Shown here: positions 10,560 through 20,877 of the stretch, piece after piece
How positions within the stretch are numbered: position 1 is the first letter of the stretch
How the letters are laid out: each line of letters opens with the position of its first letter
Source of the DNA: Neoarius graeffei
Lineage: Eukaryota > Chordata > Actinopteri > Siluriformes > Ariidae
NCBI RefSeq assembly: GCF_027579695.1
Contig: NC_083574.1
Location: 58,409,559 to 58,473,558 of the forward strand
DNA length: 64,000 nucleotides
Direction of reading: 5' to 3'
Position numbers and translations under genes: made by a program
Notes under the pieces: model-generated
The model's input: the letters and a program-made list of their open reading frames with translations, nothing else
What the model was told of the DNA's origin: nothing
Databases searched by the model: none

Positions 10560-11702
10560 ATCAGAGTGAGTAAACAGGCTCAGTTCAAAAACACAAAGAT
10601 ACACATCAAGATAAGTATAAAGACAGGCAAGGGTCAGACAGAGATGAAAGTCAGGACAAGGGTAGAAGTCAGTAAACACAGGTGACGGACAAAACATAAG
10701 GCTTTGCATTGAGGTAATCCATGTGCATTTTAAATAGGTCAAACAGGAAATAAGAGACATCAAAGAAGTGGCAGTCTGGTGGAATAGAGCCCAGGTTGGA
10801 TGTTTAATGTGGACTTAGCTTTCTGGATGGTATTCTCAAGTGGAGGTTCTAGTCGATAACCAGACCAGCTGGCTTAGTTACAGAGGTGGGTGAGGGCACC
10901 GATGGCAGTCTACAAGCTTCTTCCTTTGTTGGATAACTTTTTGTAAACAGAGGTGTGTGAACTCCCAGGTGCGTTCACTATATCTCATCCAGTTGTCCAC
11001 ATGAGGCACAACTGAAGGTTTGCCAGACCAGAAGAATAGTGGAAGTTGGTACCCCAAAACACACTAAAAAGAGGTCAGTCTGGTTGAGGAGTGAACTTGG
11101 GAATTTTAGGCGTATTCGGCCCATGGAAGGTATGTAAATTTAAGAAAGGTCCTGCCAGTGGTTGTGGCAGTATGTGTACCAATTTTCTGGTTTAGTATTT
11201 CCATCTGGCCATTGGTTTGGGGATCATAATTGAAGAAGAGACCAACATTAACATAGTCTTTTGCAGAACCCCTTCTACGATTGGGACATGAGTTGGATCT
11301 CTCTGTCAGAAACAATGTCCTCTGGTAGGCCTTGAAAACAATTTCTAATGTTTCTAGGTCATTGGGTAGTTTGACTAGGGAGACCGATCTGCACACCTTT
11401 GAAAATGGTCTTTTATGTTGGAAATAGTGGTATGTCCTTGGGAACTGAGGAAATTGATTATGAAATCTAGGGCAATGTCTGATCAGGGTCTTTGGGATAC
11501 AGTGAAAAGGTGCAAAATACCCGTGGGTAACTGATGAGGGGTATGGGTCTGGCACAGACTGAGCATGCTTTGACATGCCTCTCTTAGGTACACCAAAAGG
11601 TCCGGAAGACCACAAAAAACAACTGGTGAATGGTGAATGATGGAATAATTCTTTCCCTGGTAAAGAAAACCCCTTAAAAACAGTTGGCCAGATCAAGAAC
11701 AC
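10560..11702 (-). pseudogene. Ty3/gypsy integrase remnant
   Basis: The minus-strand frame at 11106-11702 keeps pieces of a Ty3/gypsy integrase core: FSKVCRSVSLVKLPNDLETLE, then YDPQTNGQMEILNQKIGTHT and YLPWAEYA. These match the usual core segments, including the catalytic Glu region (QTNGQMEILN). Further downstream (11080 towards 10950) CVLGYQ-like and SGKPSV-like residues of the C-terminal part can be read with shifts. The second catalytic Asp block is corrupted and no gag, RT or LTRs are found nearby. The frame is kept only by chance over 198 codons, so it is an old, dead fragment. Confidence 0.65.
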
Positions 11703-12068
11703 ATTCTAGGAAATAAGCATATTTGTTTAAAAATCAACAATCAAGAAAAGTCTTGGTAAGCCTCAAAACCAGAAAGATTAGAGTTTGCCCAAAACATCTA
11801 CAAAACCTGCACAGTTCTGGAACAACATCCTATGGACAGGTGAGACCAGGCCCGTTTCAAGCTATTTGGGGGCCCTAGGCAAAGGGGGATCTGGGGCCCA
11901 TAATTATCCCCCCCTTGACGAAAGGCCTTATGGCCGCCTACCCACTGAGGACTTAATAAATAAACATCACACATATTGTAATCATTCTTACGATTTTTAC
12001 TTAATAAATGAACTCTTTACATTATTATAAATAATTATCAAACCCAATTAAACACAAGAATAGACAAA

Positions 12069-12072
<4 letters not shown>

Positions 12073-12139
<67 letters not shown>
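12073..12139 (+). repeat. (AC)n and (AT)n microsatellites
   Basis: An AC run at about 12073-12105 is followed by an AT run at 12109-12139, inside the hAT element. Confidence 0.9.
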
Positions 12140-12144
<5 letters not shown>

Positions 12145-12752
12145 CAAATATGAAAATAAGACAAAGTAGTAAAATGTGCAAATAACACAACACTAAATAT
12201 TTACAGTATATACACAAGTAGAAATAACTTCAAATGGTGATTAAATGATTACAAACATGAATAAGAATCTTAATAAGAACCAGCACACACAGAAAAGTGC
12301 AAAAGGTATAGAAAAACACATAAAAATTTAAGAATACACAACTAGAGTCATGGGCAAAATGTCTAAAACTGCTGCTTGCGGGCTTTGGCTTCAGCAAAGG
12401 CAGCCACAATACCCTCCATGTCCAAAGACCTGCGGGCATGCCCGGATCACCGCACAGGCTTCATATGGCTTCAGCCTAGGGGCCCCCACGCCCCCCGCCT
12501 CGCAGGGGGGCCCCCAATTGGTCAAAAGAAAAAAAAATTCATATTCATTGGCTCAAAATGAATATTTAAATTAACGGACGCTGATTGGGTGAGGCAAATC
12601 CGCCTTCCATATATAAACGTTAGACGTCATGCACGACGTCACTCCACAGTTGAACAGTGAACATGTGTGACAGAAAATACGAGCGCGGTGCTCAAAAGCG
12701 CAAGGCGCAACAGCAAAAAGCCCAACGTGACAAAGCTCTATTGAGCAATATA

Positions 12753-14356
12753 CAGTGGGGCAAAAAAGTATTTAGTCAGCCACCAATTGTGCAAGTTCTC
12801 CCATTTAAAAAGATGAGTGAGGCCTGTAATTTTCATCATAGGTACACTTCAATTATGAGAGACAGAATGGGGGGAAAGAATCCAGGTAATCACATTGTAG
12901 GATTTTTAATGAATTAATTGGTAAATTCCTCGGTAAAATAAGTATTTGGCCACCTACAAACAAGCAAGATTTCTGGCTCTCACAGACCTGTAACTTCTTC
13001 TTTAAGAGGCTCCTCTGTCCTCCACTCGTTACCTGTATTAATGGCACCTGTTTGAACTCGTTATCAGTATAAAAGACACCTGTCCACAACCTCAAACAGT
13101 CACACTCCAAACTCCACTATGGCCAAGACCAAAGAGCTGTCAGAGGACACCAGAAACAAAATTGTAGACCTGCACCAGGCTGGGAAGACTGAATCTGCAA
13201 TAGGTAGGCAGCTTGGTGTGAAGAAATCAACTGTGGGAGCAATTATTAGAAAATGGAAGACATACAAGACCACTGATAATCTCCCTCGATCTGGGGCTCC
13301 ACGCAAGATCTCACCCCATGGGGTCAAAATGATCACAAGAACGGTGAGCAAAAATCCCAGAACCACACGGGGGGACCTAGTGAATGACCTGCAGAGAGCT
13401 TGGACCAAAGTAACAAAGGCTACCATCAGTAACACACTACGCCACCAGGGACTCAAATCCTGCAGTGCCAGACGTGTCCCCCTGCTTAAGCCAGTACATG
13501 TCCAGGCCCATGTGAAGTTTGCTAGAGAGCATTTGGATGATCCAGAAGAGGATTGGGAGAATGTCATATGGTCAGATGATACCAAAATAGAACTTTTTGG
13601 TAAAAACTCAATTTGTCGTGTTTGGAGGAGAAAGAATGCTGAGTTGCATCCAAAGAACACCATACCTACTGTGAAGCATGGGGGTGGAAACATCATGCTT
13701 TGGGGCTGTTTTTCTGCAAAGGGACCAGGACAACTGATCCATGTAAAGGAAAGAATGAATGGGGCCATGTATCGTGAGATTTTGAGTGAAAACCTCCTTC
13801 CATCAGCAAGGGCATTGAAGATGAAACGTGGCTGGGTCTTTCAGCATGACAGTGAGCCCAAACACACCGCCCGGGCAACGAAGGAGTGGCTTCGTAAGAA
13901 GCATTTCAAGGTCCTGGAGTGCCCTAGCCAGTCTCCAGATCTCAACCCCATAGAAAATCTTTGGAGGGAGTTGAAAGTCCGTGTTGCCCAGCGACAGCCC
14001 CAAAACATCACTGCTCTAGAGGAGATCTGCATGGAGGAATGGGCCAAAGTACCAGCAACAGTGTGTGAAAACCTTGTGAAGACTTACAGAAAACGTTTGA
14101 CCTCTGTCATTGCCAACAAAGGGTATATAACAAAGTATTGAGATGAACTTTTGTTATTGACCAAATACTTATTTTCCACCATAATTTGCAAATAAATTAT
14201 TTAAAAATCAGACAATGTGATTTTCTGGATTTTTTTTCTCATTCTGTCTCTCATAGTTGAGGTATACCTATGATGAAAATTACAGGCCTCTCTCATCTTT
14301 TTAAGTGGGAGAACTTGCACAATTGGTGACTGACTAAATACTTTTTTGCCCCACTG
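12753..14356 (+). mobile_element. Complete Tc1-like transposon
   Basis: The element begins CAGTGGGGCAAAAAAGTATT and ends with its inverted copy, between TA dinucleotides (12751-12752 and 14357-14358). The inverted repeats are long, about 200 bp each, and still very similar to each other, as in other long-IR fish Tc1 elements. The single gene (13119-14141) is uninterrupted. This is the only Tc1 of the window with both ends and an open transposase, so it is the youngest and possibly mobile. Confidence 0.95.
13119..14141 (+). CDS. Tc1-like transposase, full length (340 aa)
   Basis: This DDE/D transposase cuts and pastes its element into TA sites in the nucleus. Residues 1-60 form the first helix-turn-helix of the paired-like DNA-binding domain ([21 protein letters not shown]). 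Residues 62-125 hold the second. The catalytic core follows, with D153 ([13 protein letters not shown]), D244 ([12 protein letters not shown]) and E279 ([11 protein letters not shown]), a DD34E triad at the same numbering as Sleeping Beauty. A glycine-rich box lies at 186-205 ([19 protein letters not shown]). The usual DNDPKH is DSEPKH, changing the two residues after the catalytic Asp. The protein ends in the family-typical GYITKY. Length equals that of known active Tc1 elements and no stop or frameshift is seen. Whether it is expressed or active is unknown. Confidence 0.95.
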   Translation: MAKTKELSEDTRNKIVDLHQAGKTESAIGRQLGVKKSTVGAIIRKWKTYKTTDNLPRSGAPRKISPHGVKMITRTVSKNPRTTRGDLVNDLQRAWTKVTKATISNTLRHQGLKSCSARRVPLLKPVHVQAHVKFAREHLDDPEEDWENVIWSDDTKIELFGKNSICRVWRRKNAELHPKNTIPTVKHGGGNIMLWGCFSAKGPGQLIHVKERMNGAMYREILSENLLPSARALKMKRGWVFQHDSEPKHTARATKEWLRKKHFKVLECPSQSPDLNPIENLWRELKVRVAQRQPQNITALEEICMEEWAKVPATVCENLVKTYRKRLTSVIANKGYITKY

Positions 14357-16449
14357 TACCAAAACTAACACGGTTTTTTAAACCTAATGAAACCCAACTG
14401 GCAAGTGCAAGTCATCATGACACTAGCGTAGCAAACGTTATTTTAGCTGCAGCTGCAGCCAGTAGTACTACTAGCTCTGGTGAGGGTGAAGGACCATCCC
14501 TTTCAGACCCCGTCCCAGTTGTGGATGAATGTGCCACTGCCACTAGTTTCACAAACGCGCACACACACACACACACACTCACTCCGATGACATTGACATG
14601 CATGTTTTTGCTGGCCCAGCTGTACAAAGTTTAATAATGAAAAAAACAAAAAACAAAAAAAAACCTTTAAAATGTAGAAAATAGACAGTTCTTTACAGGT
14701 AGATGGGATAAGATGGTGGTGGCCGGGGGGGCCTACAGCAACTTGTAGCCTAGGGGCCCCTGGCCATGTTAATCCGGCCCTGCCTGCGGACATCACATTC
14801 AATTGACATCAGTGCCACTTTTTTACATAAATAGGTTATTTATGTAAAAAAGAGCTTTCTTGTGAGCCATCCCCTGTCCTACTCCATTCATGCTCACGAC
14901 ACACTAGCTACTTCTGATGAAAGCCATGCAGCTCGCTGAAACTAACTCTGACTATGACATTTTGATAAACACAATAAGTTAATCTGGGAGAAGTTGACAG
15001 TCTTTCACCTATTTGTGTGGCACATATTAGAATTTTTAGCCAGTCCTTGCAAGTTTGTAAGCCTGTTGTGCATGACAACGTTTACACCACTGTTATAAAC
15101 ACTGTCTACAAGATAACTACCAGCTAGCTACCAAATTTGCTTGTCGACCCGCTTGGTATTAATGAGTGTGTACATTCTCACTTACCAGTGTCTTGTTTTT
15201 TTCTGTCTTCCTCTTCCCTTTTCTTCTTTCTCTTCTGGCTCCCTGAGGGGTAATTTCGCTTCATATTTGATTTTGTTTTGTTTTTTTGCCGCGGAGCTCC
15301 GCAACCACTTGACTGGACGGAGATGGGCATTGAGGGGTTGACAACAGACTGTCATTGCACTTTTCGGCCAAAGCATATAGGGAGGCGCTGTTGTGCATTA
15401 GGGGGCCCCCCTTGGAACTAGGGTATTTCAACAAGTGTCATTAGGCGCTGCGCTGCTCAAAAAGTTGTCATTGCTATTGAATACATGACCAGTCGTTCCG
15501 CAGCGGGGGCCCTTCGAGGGCTGGGGCCCTAGGCAATTGCCAAGTCTGCCTACCTTGTTGCAACGGGTCTGGGTGAGACTAAGATCAACTTGTACCAGAA
15601 TGATGGGAAGAGAAGATTATGGAGAAGAGAAGGAACTGCTCATTGTCTGAAGCATACCACCTCATCTTATGCCATATGGCTGCCAATGGAAACTGGTTCC
15701 CTTGTACTACTGGGTATGTGATTGCTGACAGCAGTGGCAAAATAAATTCTGAAGTGTATAGGGCAACATTATCTGGTCTAATTCAGTCAAATGCTTCAAA
15801 AGTCTGTGAATGGAGCTTCACAATGCAGATGAGAAATTACTTGAAGCATACTTCGAAAATACCCCAAGACATTTTTAAGGCGATAAAGTGGAATGTTCTG
15901 CCATGGCCAAGTCAATCACTTGACCTAAATTCAGTTGAGCATGCATTTCACTTGCTGAAGGCAAAAAAAAGGAAAATTCAGAAGGTTCTCATTCTGCATA
16001 TGTAGGACATGATTTCATAATATTTTAACAAATGTAAGATTACAAAAAGAACTGAGATGCTAAACATTGGCTGATGTTTAAAAGATCAGGACCAACGTTT
16101 TATGATCTCCTGCTGCTGCTTTAACTCAAACCACTGCAAAAAGGAATTTAATTTCTACCATTTTTACATTTTCTGGTTTTCGGGTCATTCTAATGAGAAT
16201 AGTTTTAACAGAATTGCAGTTACTTATAATGAGCAATCCTATACCTAAACTAGACTTTGGTCATACTTGGATAATCATGTACAATGCCTCTGTGCCCTGC
16301 TGACAATTATAGCTAGTTATTTTTTCCTCATTTCTTATTAAAAACCAGGCCATTTTTAATAACAATTATATTTTTAATAAAAAAATTAAGTTAAAAAGTT
16401 TACCCCACCCCAAAGTGTATTATATTGAAAATAAATACAAATAAATCTT

Positions 16450-17060
16450 GAATATATATTATTTGAACATTGGTGGATCAGTTATGCTTTGGGGCTTTTT
16501 GTGGCTGGTTGTTCAGGGCCTTGTGTGAAGCTTGATGACATTATGAATTTCTCTAGTATATCAGCAAAATCTGGAAACCACTTCGAAGAGTTTCAGACTT
16601 GGCCAAACATGCTTCCAAATCAACATAGGAATAAAACAAACAAACAAAACCCAAACAATCAGTCTTTGCAATGACCACCTCAGTCTCCATAAAACCTGTA
16701 GTCTGAATTAAAGAGGACAGTCAAATGCACAAACCTAAGAATGGAGGAGTTTCAAAGGTTGTGCACAGCATTGTGGATTGGGATCCCTCTATTAGTGTCT
16801 CCAACCTTGTTAGACATTAGAAGAATAGTTTCAGTGCTCTTATTTTAATTTTAAGGTTGCTGATCATTTTGAAACCTGTGTTTCAAAAATTGCACTACAA
16901 CATTTTATCGATTCAGTGCTATTCTTTTCATATATGTCCATATTTTTTGCTCATTTTATTAGTAATTCTGGAGGGCACTGTATGCCTTTTCAATTTTGGG
17001 TTACTAGCCCCCTTTTGCTATCACAAATATATTGCTCTTCTGAAGTAAATCCAAACTGGG
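16450..17060 (+). pseudogene. Tc1-like transposase fragment
   Basis: Just before 16490 the sequence encodes a GGSVMLWG motif, the glycine-rich box of Tc1 transposases. No other conserved block can be read with confidence, and TTAGTAATTCTGGAGGGCACTG near 16960 looks like a terminal-repeat remnant. Very old. Confidence 0.4.
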
Positions 17061-17660
17061 TCACCTACATTGTGACTAAACATTGTTAAACTGGAGAAAG
17101 TCTTGATATGTCCAGCCACCACATGCTGGCACCCAAGTTCATTTAACATTTAACATGCACTTGCACCTCTAGCTTGTTAGCTGAATGTGTCAGGTCAGCT
17201 GCCATTGCACATGCATGTCCTGTTATAGGAGTCAGAACGATTGAGCCCTGCTGTGTTACTTTCATAGCATTCTGTACCCATGCCACAATTACTGCCTCCT
17301 GTTTTAGCTCTAAACCAATGAGTACAGTCTTCCTAACATTAATTATCTTAGATGAGGAAAAGACAAAATCAATCACCACCAAAGGTACTGAGCATTCATT
17401 ATCTAAATGACATATTTGAGATCATCTTTGGACCTGTCCACTTTTTTTTGGCTTCACTTGATATTGGCACAAAATATGGCTTAGAAAAGTGTTTAGTATC
17501 AATCAGCAACATCTTCCTGTGTGTAAAACAGTTACTAAATTGCCTTGTAAAATAAATTCAGTTGTATTCTATTGAGCCTTTTTGCTCCTTCCTCTTGTGG
17601 TGGAGGAAATGTGTTCACCAGAGGATGAAATGGCAAGAGTATATAACAGATGCATCGGTA
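17061..17660. other. Intronic sequence without recognised feature
   Basis: Short frames on both strands at 17143-17410 overlap each other and have no family features. Nothing else is supported. Confidence 0.5.
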
Positions 17661-17663
17661 ACT

Positions 17664-17786
17664 AAATCCATCCATCCATTATCCGTAACCGCTTATCCTG
17701 TGCAGGGTCACGGGCAAGCTGGAGCCTATCCCAGCTGACTATGGGCGAGAAGTGGGGTACACCCTGGACAAGCCGCCAGATCAAGC
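17664..17786 (-). mobile_element. SINE 3' fragment
   Basis: The stretch from CATCCATCCATTATCCGTAACC through GGGTCACGGGCAAGCTGGAG to GGACAAGCCGCCAGATCA matches the 3' third of the tRNA-derived SINE family in reverse orientation. The tRNA head is missing, as in a 5'-truncated copy. Confidence 0.75.
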
Positions 17787-18387
17787 TTAAATTAAATGCA
17801 TTTTGTAATTGATTGCTTCTCAGTGTGTTTACTGACAGTAAGTTATCTGTAAGGGGATGGGTAGGCAGCAAGCTGTTTTGATTAGAGCAAAGAAATGGTA
17901 CCTTTTACATCTGATTTGTTTTAGAAGAAAATAAAAAGCATATAGGGGCCCATACCATAACTTTGTTACAACTTTTTTTCATAGAAATTGTTTATAGTTT
18001 CTCAATGGGACATCTTTGTTTTCCTAGAAGGGAAATAAAAATAGCGTTCTGGGTTCATAGTGTGTGCAAGCCTATACCATTATGCAGCATACACCACTTC
18101 TCATGGATGGACAGATTGAATATCCAATGTGGAATTATATTTTCAGAAATAACAATCATTCTCTTTACCCATCTGAACTCTGTTTCACATGTGTCTGGGC
18201 AGTACAGTATCTCACTATCTCTTCGCAGCTTAACTGCATTGACCCACAATCTGTGAAATGTATGTACTGTATATATCATTAAATATATACACCAATTCAA
18301 ACATTTTATGCTTGTTTTTGTTGCTACAAGGACAATGAATGTAGATTTAAAATGCATTAACAGTGTCTCTTTTTGGTTTCTTTGCAG
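17787..18387. other. End of NECAB2 intron 1
   Basis: No gene or repeat can be named. The last bases (TTTTTGGTTTCTTTGCAG) form a polypyrimidine tract and acceptor for exon 2. Confidence 0.6.
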
Positions 18388-18412
18388 ATATTCCGGAGAG
18401 CTGATAAGGATG
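18388..18412 (+). CDS. NECAB2-like exon 2 (25-nt micro-exon)
   Basis: The sequence ATATTCCGGAGAGCTGATAA continues to GGATG and is bounded by a cag acceptor and a gtgagt donor. It encodes IFRRADKD plus one base of the next codon (phase 1). IFRRADKNDDGKL is the known start of the first EF-hand in NECAB proteins, so the residues and the join from exon 1 (…VILD) agree. The next exon should begin by completing an Asp or Asn codon and continue with DGKLS-like residues. I did not find such an exon before position 64000. Confidence 0.85.
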
Positions 18413-18852
18413 GTGAGTGTATATTTAGTCATGCCAGATGTTTTTGAATTAGTTTAATTGTCATGGCCATGGAGGTTCTGATTATTCAGATAGATGAGTT
18501 ACATTTATCCTGTACTTTACAAATAGACATAAGGAAAGGAGGAGGATGAACAATGCTGCTGAAGTGATTGAATAAAGATGAGATACCTAAAAATTGGCAG
18601 ATTCCAGCACATCTTCAATGTCCATTTCTTTAGGCCAACTTATGCTGGGAAGGTTTCCAGTGCATTTTCTAATAGCCCAGCTAATTATAAGGGAGTATTT
18701 GAAGAACATACAAGGCCATACGTGAGTGGTGGTAAATTTGAGATGGAATTTTGGTGCTTTTATGGACATGCAAATTTCAATGCTATTGCACAATATTTCA
18801 CTCCAGAGAGAAATGTAACATATCCTGACACCTGTAATTGAAGCTACAGTTT
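18413..18852. other. Start of NECAB2 intron 2
   Basis: Intronic sequence after the gtgagt donor, with no recognisable element. Confidence 0.55.
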
Positions 18853-19200
18853 ACAGGTTTACATCCATTTAGGCTAAAGATATTCAGTCTCTGTTTTTCA
18901 CAACTGCATATTTCACATGCCATTTGTTTTGCCAAGTCAAATAGTGCATCTACACATCAGAGGTAATTTTAAAACAATTGCAAAGAGACAGATTTTTTCA
19001 GCTTTAATCCACTATATCAGAAATTCTGGTGGTCAAAAGTTTAAATACGCTAAGTTGACGGTCTTTTTAAATAGTCTGAAAGATTCCAGTTAATTGGGAG
19101 TGCTCCTTTGACTGTATTTAAGGGCCTAACTTCAGAGACAGTTTTTTTTCCTATGGTTCAATGCACACTATCCCAATTAGAAAAAATGCCAGTTGTCAAA
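18853..19200 (+). mobile_element. Sleeping Beauty-like left terminal repeat (remnant)
   Basis: An outer repeat (GTTTACATCCATTTAGGCTAAAG, about 18858) and an inner one (AAAGTTTAAATACGCTAAGTTGAC, about 19037) stand about 180 bp apart. They are separated by sequence resembling the salmonid Tc1 left arm (TGCCAAGTCAAATAGTGCATCTAC). This is the IR/DR arrangement of the Sleeping Beauty group. The transposase and right arm are missing. Confidence 0.65.
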
Positions 19201-19253
19201 TACTTACCAATCTGCTTTAAAACACTGACTTCCAATAAAAGTGTTTTGCATGC

Positions 19254-19629
19254 GGCGGCATGGTGGTGTAGTGGTTAGCGCTGTCGCCTCACAGCAAGAA
19301 GGTCCTGGGTTCGAGCCCCGGGGCCGGCGAGGGCCTTTCTGTGTGGAGTTTGCATGTTCTCCCCGTGTCCGCGTGGGTTTCCTCTGGGTGCTCCGGTTTC
19401 CCCCACAGTCCAAAGACATGCAGGTTAGGTTAACTGGTGACTGTAAATTGACCGTAGGTGTGAATGTGAGTGTGAATGGTTGTCTGTGTCTATGTGTCAG
19501 CCCTGTGATGACCTGGCGACTTGTCCAGGGTGTACCCTGCCTTTCGCCCGTAGTCAGCTGGGATAGGCTCCAGCTTGCCTGCGACCCTGTAGAAGGATAA
19601 AGCGGCTAGAGATAATGTGATGTGTGTGT
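19254..19629 (+). mobile_element. tRNA-derived SINE, full length
   Basis: The head GGCGGCATGGTGGTGTAGTG carries the A box, and GGTTCGAGCCCC is the B box. The body ends GATAATGTGATGTGTGTG. Target duplication GTGTTTTGCATGC is present at 19241-19253 and 19630-19642. Same family as at 1046, 43555, 53487 and 62785. Confidence 0.85.
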
Positions 19630-19642
19630 GTGTTTTGCATGC

Positions 19643-20872
19643 TCTTTTAATGTACAGCCTTCAGCAGAGCTTACACCACTTTTGCTTTGCCTCTACCACC
19701 ATCGGTTATTTCTCAGGTGGCCTGTGAATCTTGCCAAGAGCTAATATTGTAGTTTCATTTCAGGATTTCACTTGATATAGATGCTTTTCATAAACTACAT
19801 GCACATGTTGTGTTTAAAATAATTGTGTAAATGGTAAGTTCTGTTGCAACAATTGATTATTTTATCAGCATTTTAGTTAAGAGAAGCAGATGCGTCCCAG
19901 GCTAGCACGATAAAAAAAGGTTAGTAGTTAAGAATTATTTCCATTTTTAATGAATCTTTGCAGAAGGGGAGGCAAGGTGAATTTGGATGAAGACTTATAT
20001 TTAAGAGAAATAATATTTTTCATAACTAACCTTATGCTAAACATCTCTAATGTAAAAGTTTGTTCTTCACTGAATATTGTTTCTCAGGGAGGCGCACCAA
20101 ACCGGTGTATTAGATTTGACTGTCCTGTACATAACAGCAAATTTTCCTTCTTTAGATTTGCAATAACACCAGTTGTAATTTGACCAAAAGTTCTGAATTC
20201 CATCACAAGATGTATCCATGTCTGTTTCTCTGATACCTAGTAACTAGGTTCTATATTCTTCATCATTTTGTGGCCAAAAACCTAACTTGTCCATCCTGTA
20301 CATAACATTTCTGTGGGATGTGCAATAAATTCACCATAGCAGACAATAGGATGATATAATTGTGCATCATATTAGAGCTTAGTAGGCTTATGAATATAAA
20401 ATGAAGAAACTCAGACTCCTCCTGATTTTGTCTGTGTAATAGGCAGGAATAATTATAGCGTTATGTACAGATAAGTAACAGTTTACATAGCTGTAAATCA
20501 TGCTCGCATAACGTATGCTCTACTTAGAGTTTCAGGAAAGCCCTATTTCTATAACAAAATAATTTGTATTAATGCTGTCTAGGTTAAATTCTGAATGATA
20601 GATCATGCAGATCAAGGAAACAATGGCAGAAGAAAGTTACTAAGTATTACCGTGTTGGGTGGGACCGTAGAGGCTAGTTAGTGATTTTCTTGAGTAGAGT
20701 TTGTCCTGCATGGCTGAGTAATTTTGGTGGTGTTGTGCCTCCTGGGACCAGAATATTATTCTGGAATGAATTCTGTGTGACTCTGGGCAGTGGCCACCAG
20801 TGAGTTAAGCACACAACATACAAATACAATATAATTACGAGTATTAGCAACCTAGTTGATTTAAAATTGTAC
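19643..20872. other. Intronic sequence without recognised feature
   Basis: AT-rich unique-looking sequence. Short frames at 19950-20183 and 20674-20874 have no motif support. Confidence 0.5.
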
Positions 20873-20877
20873 ATTCA

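Larger units (their letters stand above)
12663..14634 (+). pseudogene. hAT/ZMYM-like N-terminal ORF split by Tc1
   Basis: An ATG at 12663 opens a frame MCDRKYERGAQKRKAQQQKA. The frame stops making sense at 12752, where the Tc1 sits, and continues in phase at 14359 with PKLTRFF to a stop at 14632-14634. Removing the Tc1 and one TA gives 121 codons with no stop. A basic KYxxGAQKRK start is typical of the N-terminus of fish hAT transposases annotated as zinc-finger MYM or 52-kDa repressor-like proteins. The catalytic domain is missing, so this is a remnant. Confidence 0.55.
11847..15571 (+). mobile_element. hAT transposon derivative, interrupted by an intact Tc1
   Basis: The ends are CAGGCCCGTTTCAA and the inverted TTGCAACGGGTCTG. 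An exact 8-bp target duplication GGTGAGAC flanks them (11839-11846 and 15572-15579). Without the Tc1 at 12753-14356 the element is about 2.1 kb. It encodes only an N-terminal transposase segment (see 12663-14634). Sequence near both ends contains GGGGGCCCTAGGC inverted repeats, presumably transposase-binding sites. It is non-autonomous. Confidence 0.85.
11740..16010 (+). pseudogene. Decayed Tc1-like transposase split by a hAT insertion
   Basis: Sequence before 11838 (around 11785-11838) encodes QFWNNILWTGET, and sequence after 15580 continues KINLYQNDGKRRLWRREGTAHC. This is one Tc1 catalytic-core segment interrupted at the hAT target site. Later, 15905-15975 reads LPWPSQSLDLNSVEHAFHLLKAKK, the catalytic-Glu region with the canonical NPIE changed to NSVE. 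Several stops occur. Terminal repeats were not delimited. Confidence 0.65.

Noticed and set aside
13100-13768. Long minus-strand open frame (222 codons)
   Set aside because: It mirrors the intact Tc1 transposase on the + strand. Fish Tc1 genes often leave such antisense frames.
19254-19330. tRNA gene
   Set aside because: The A and B boxes belong to SINE heads. Identical heads occur in at least five copies with SINE bodies and target duplications.
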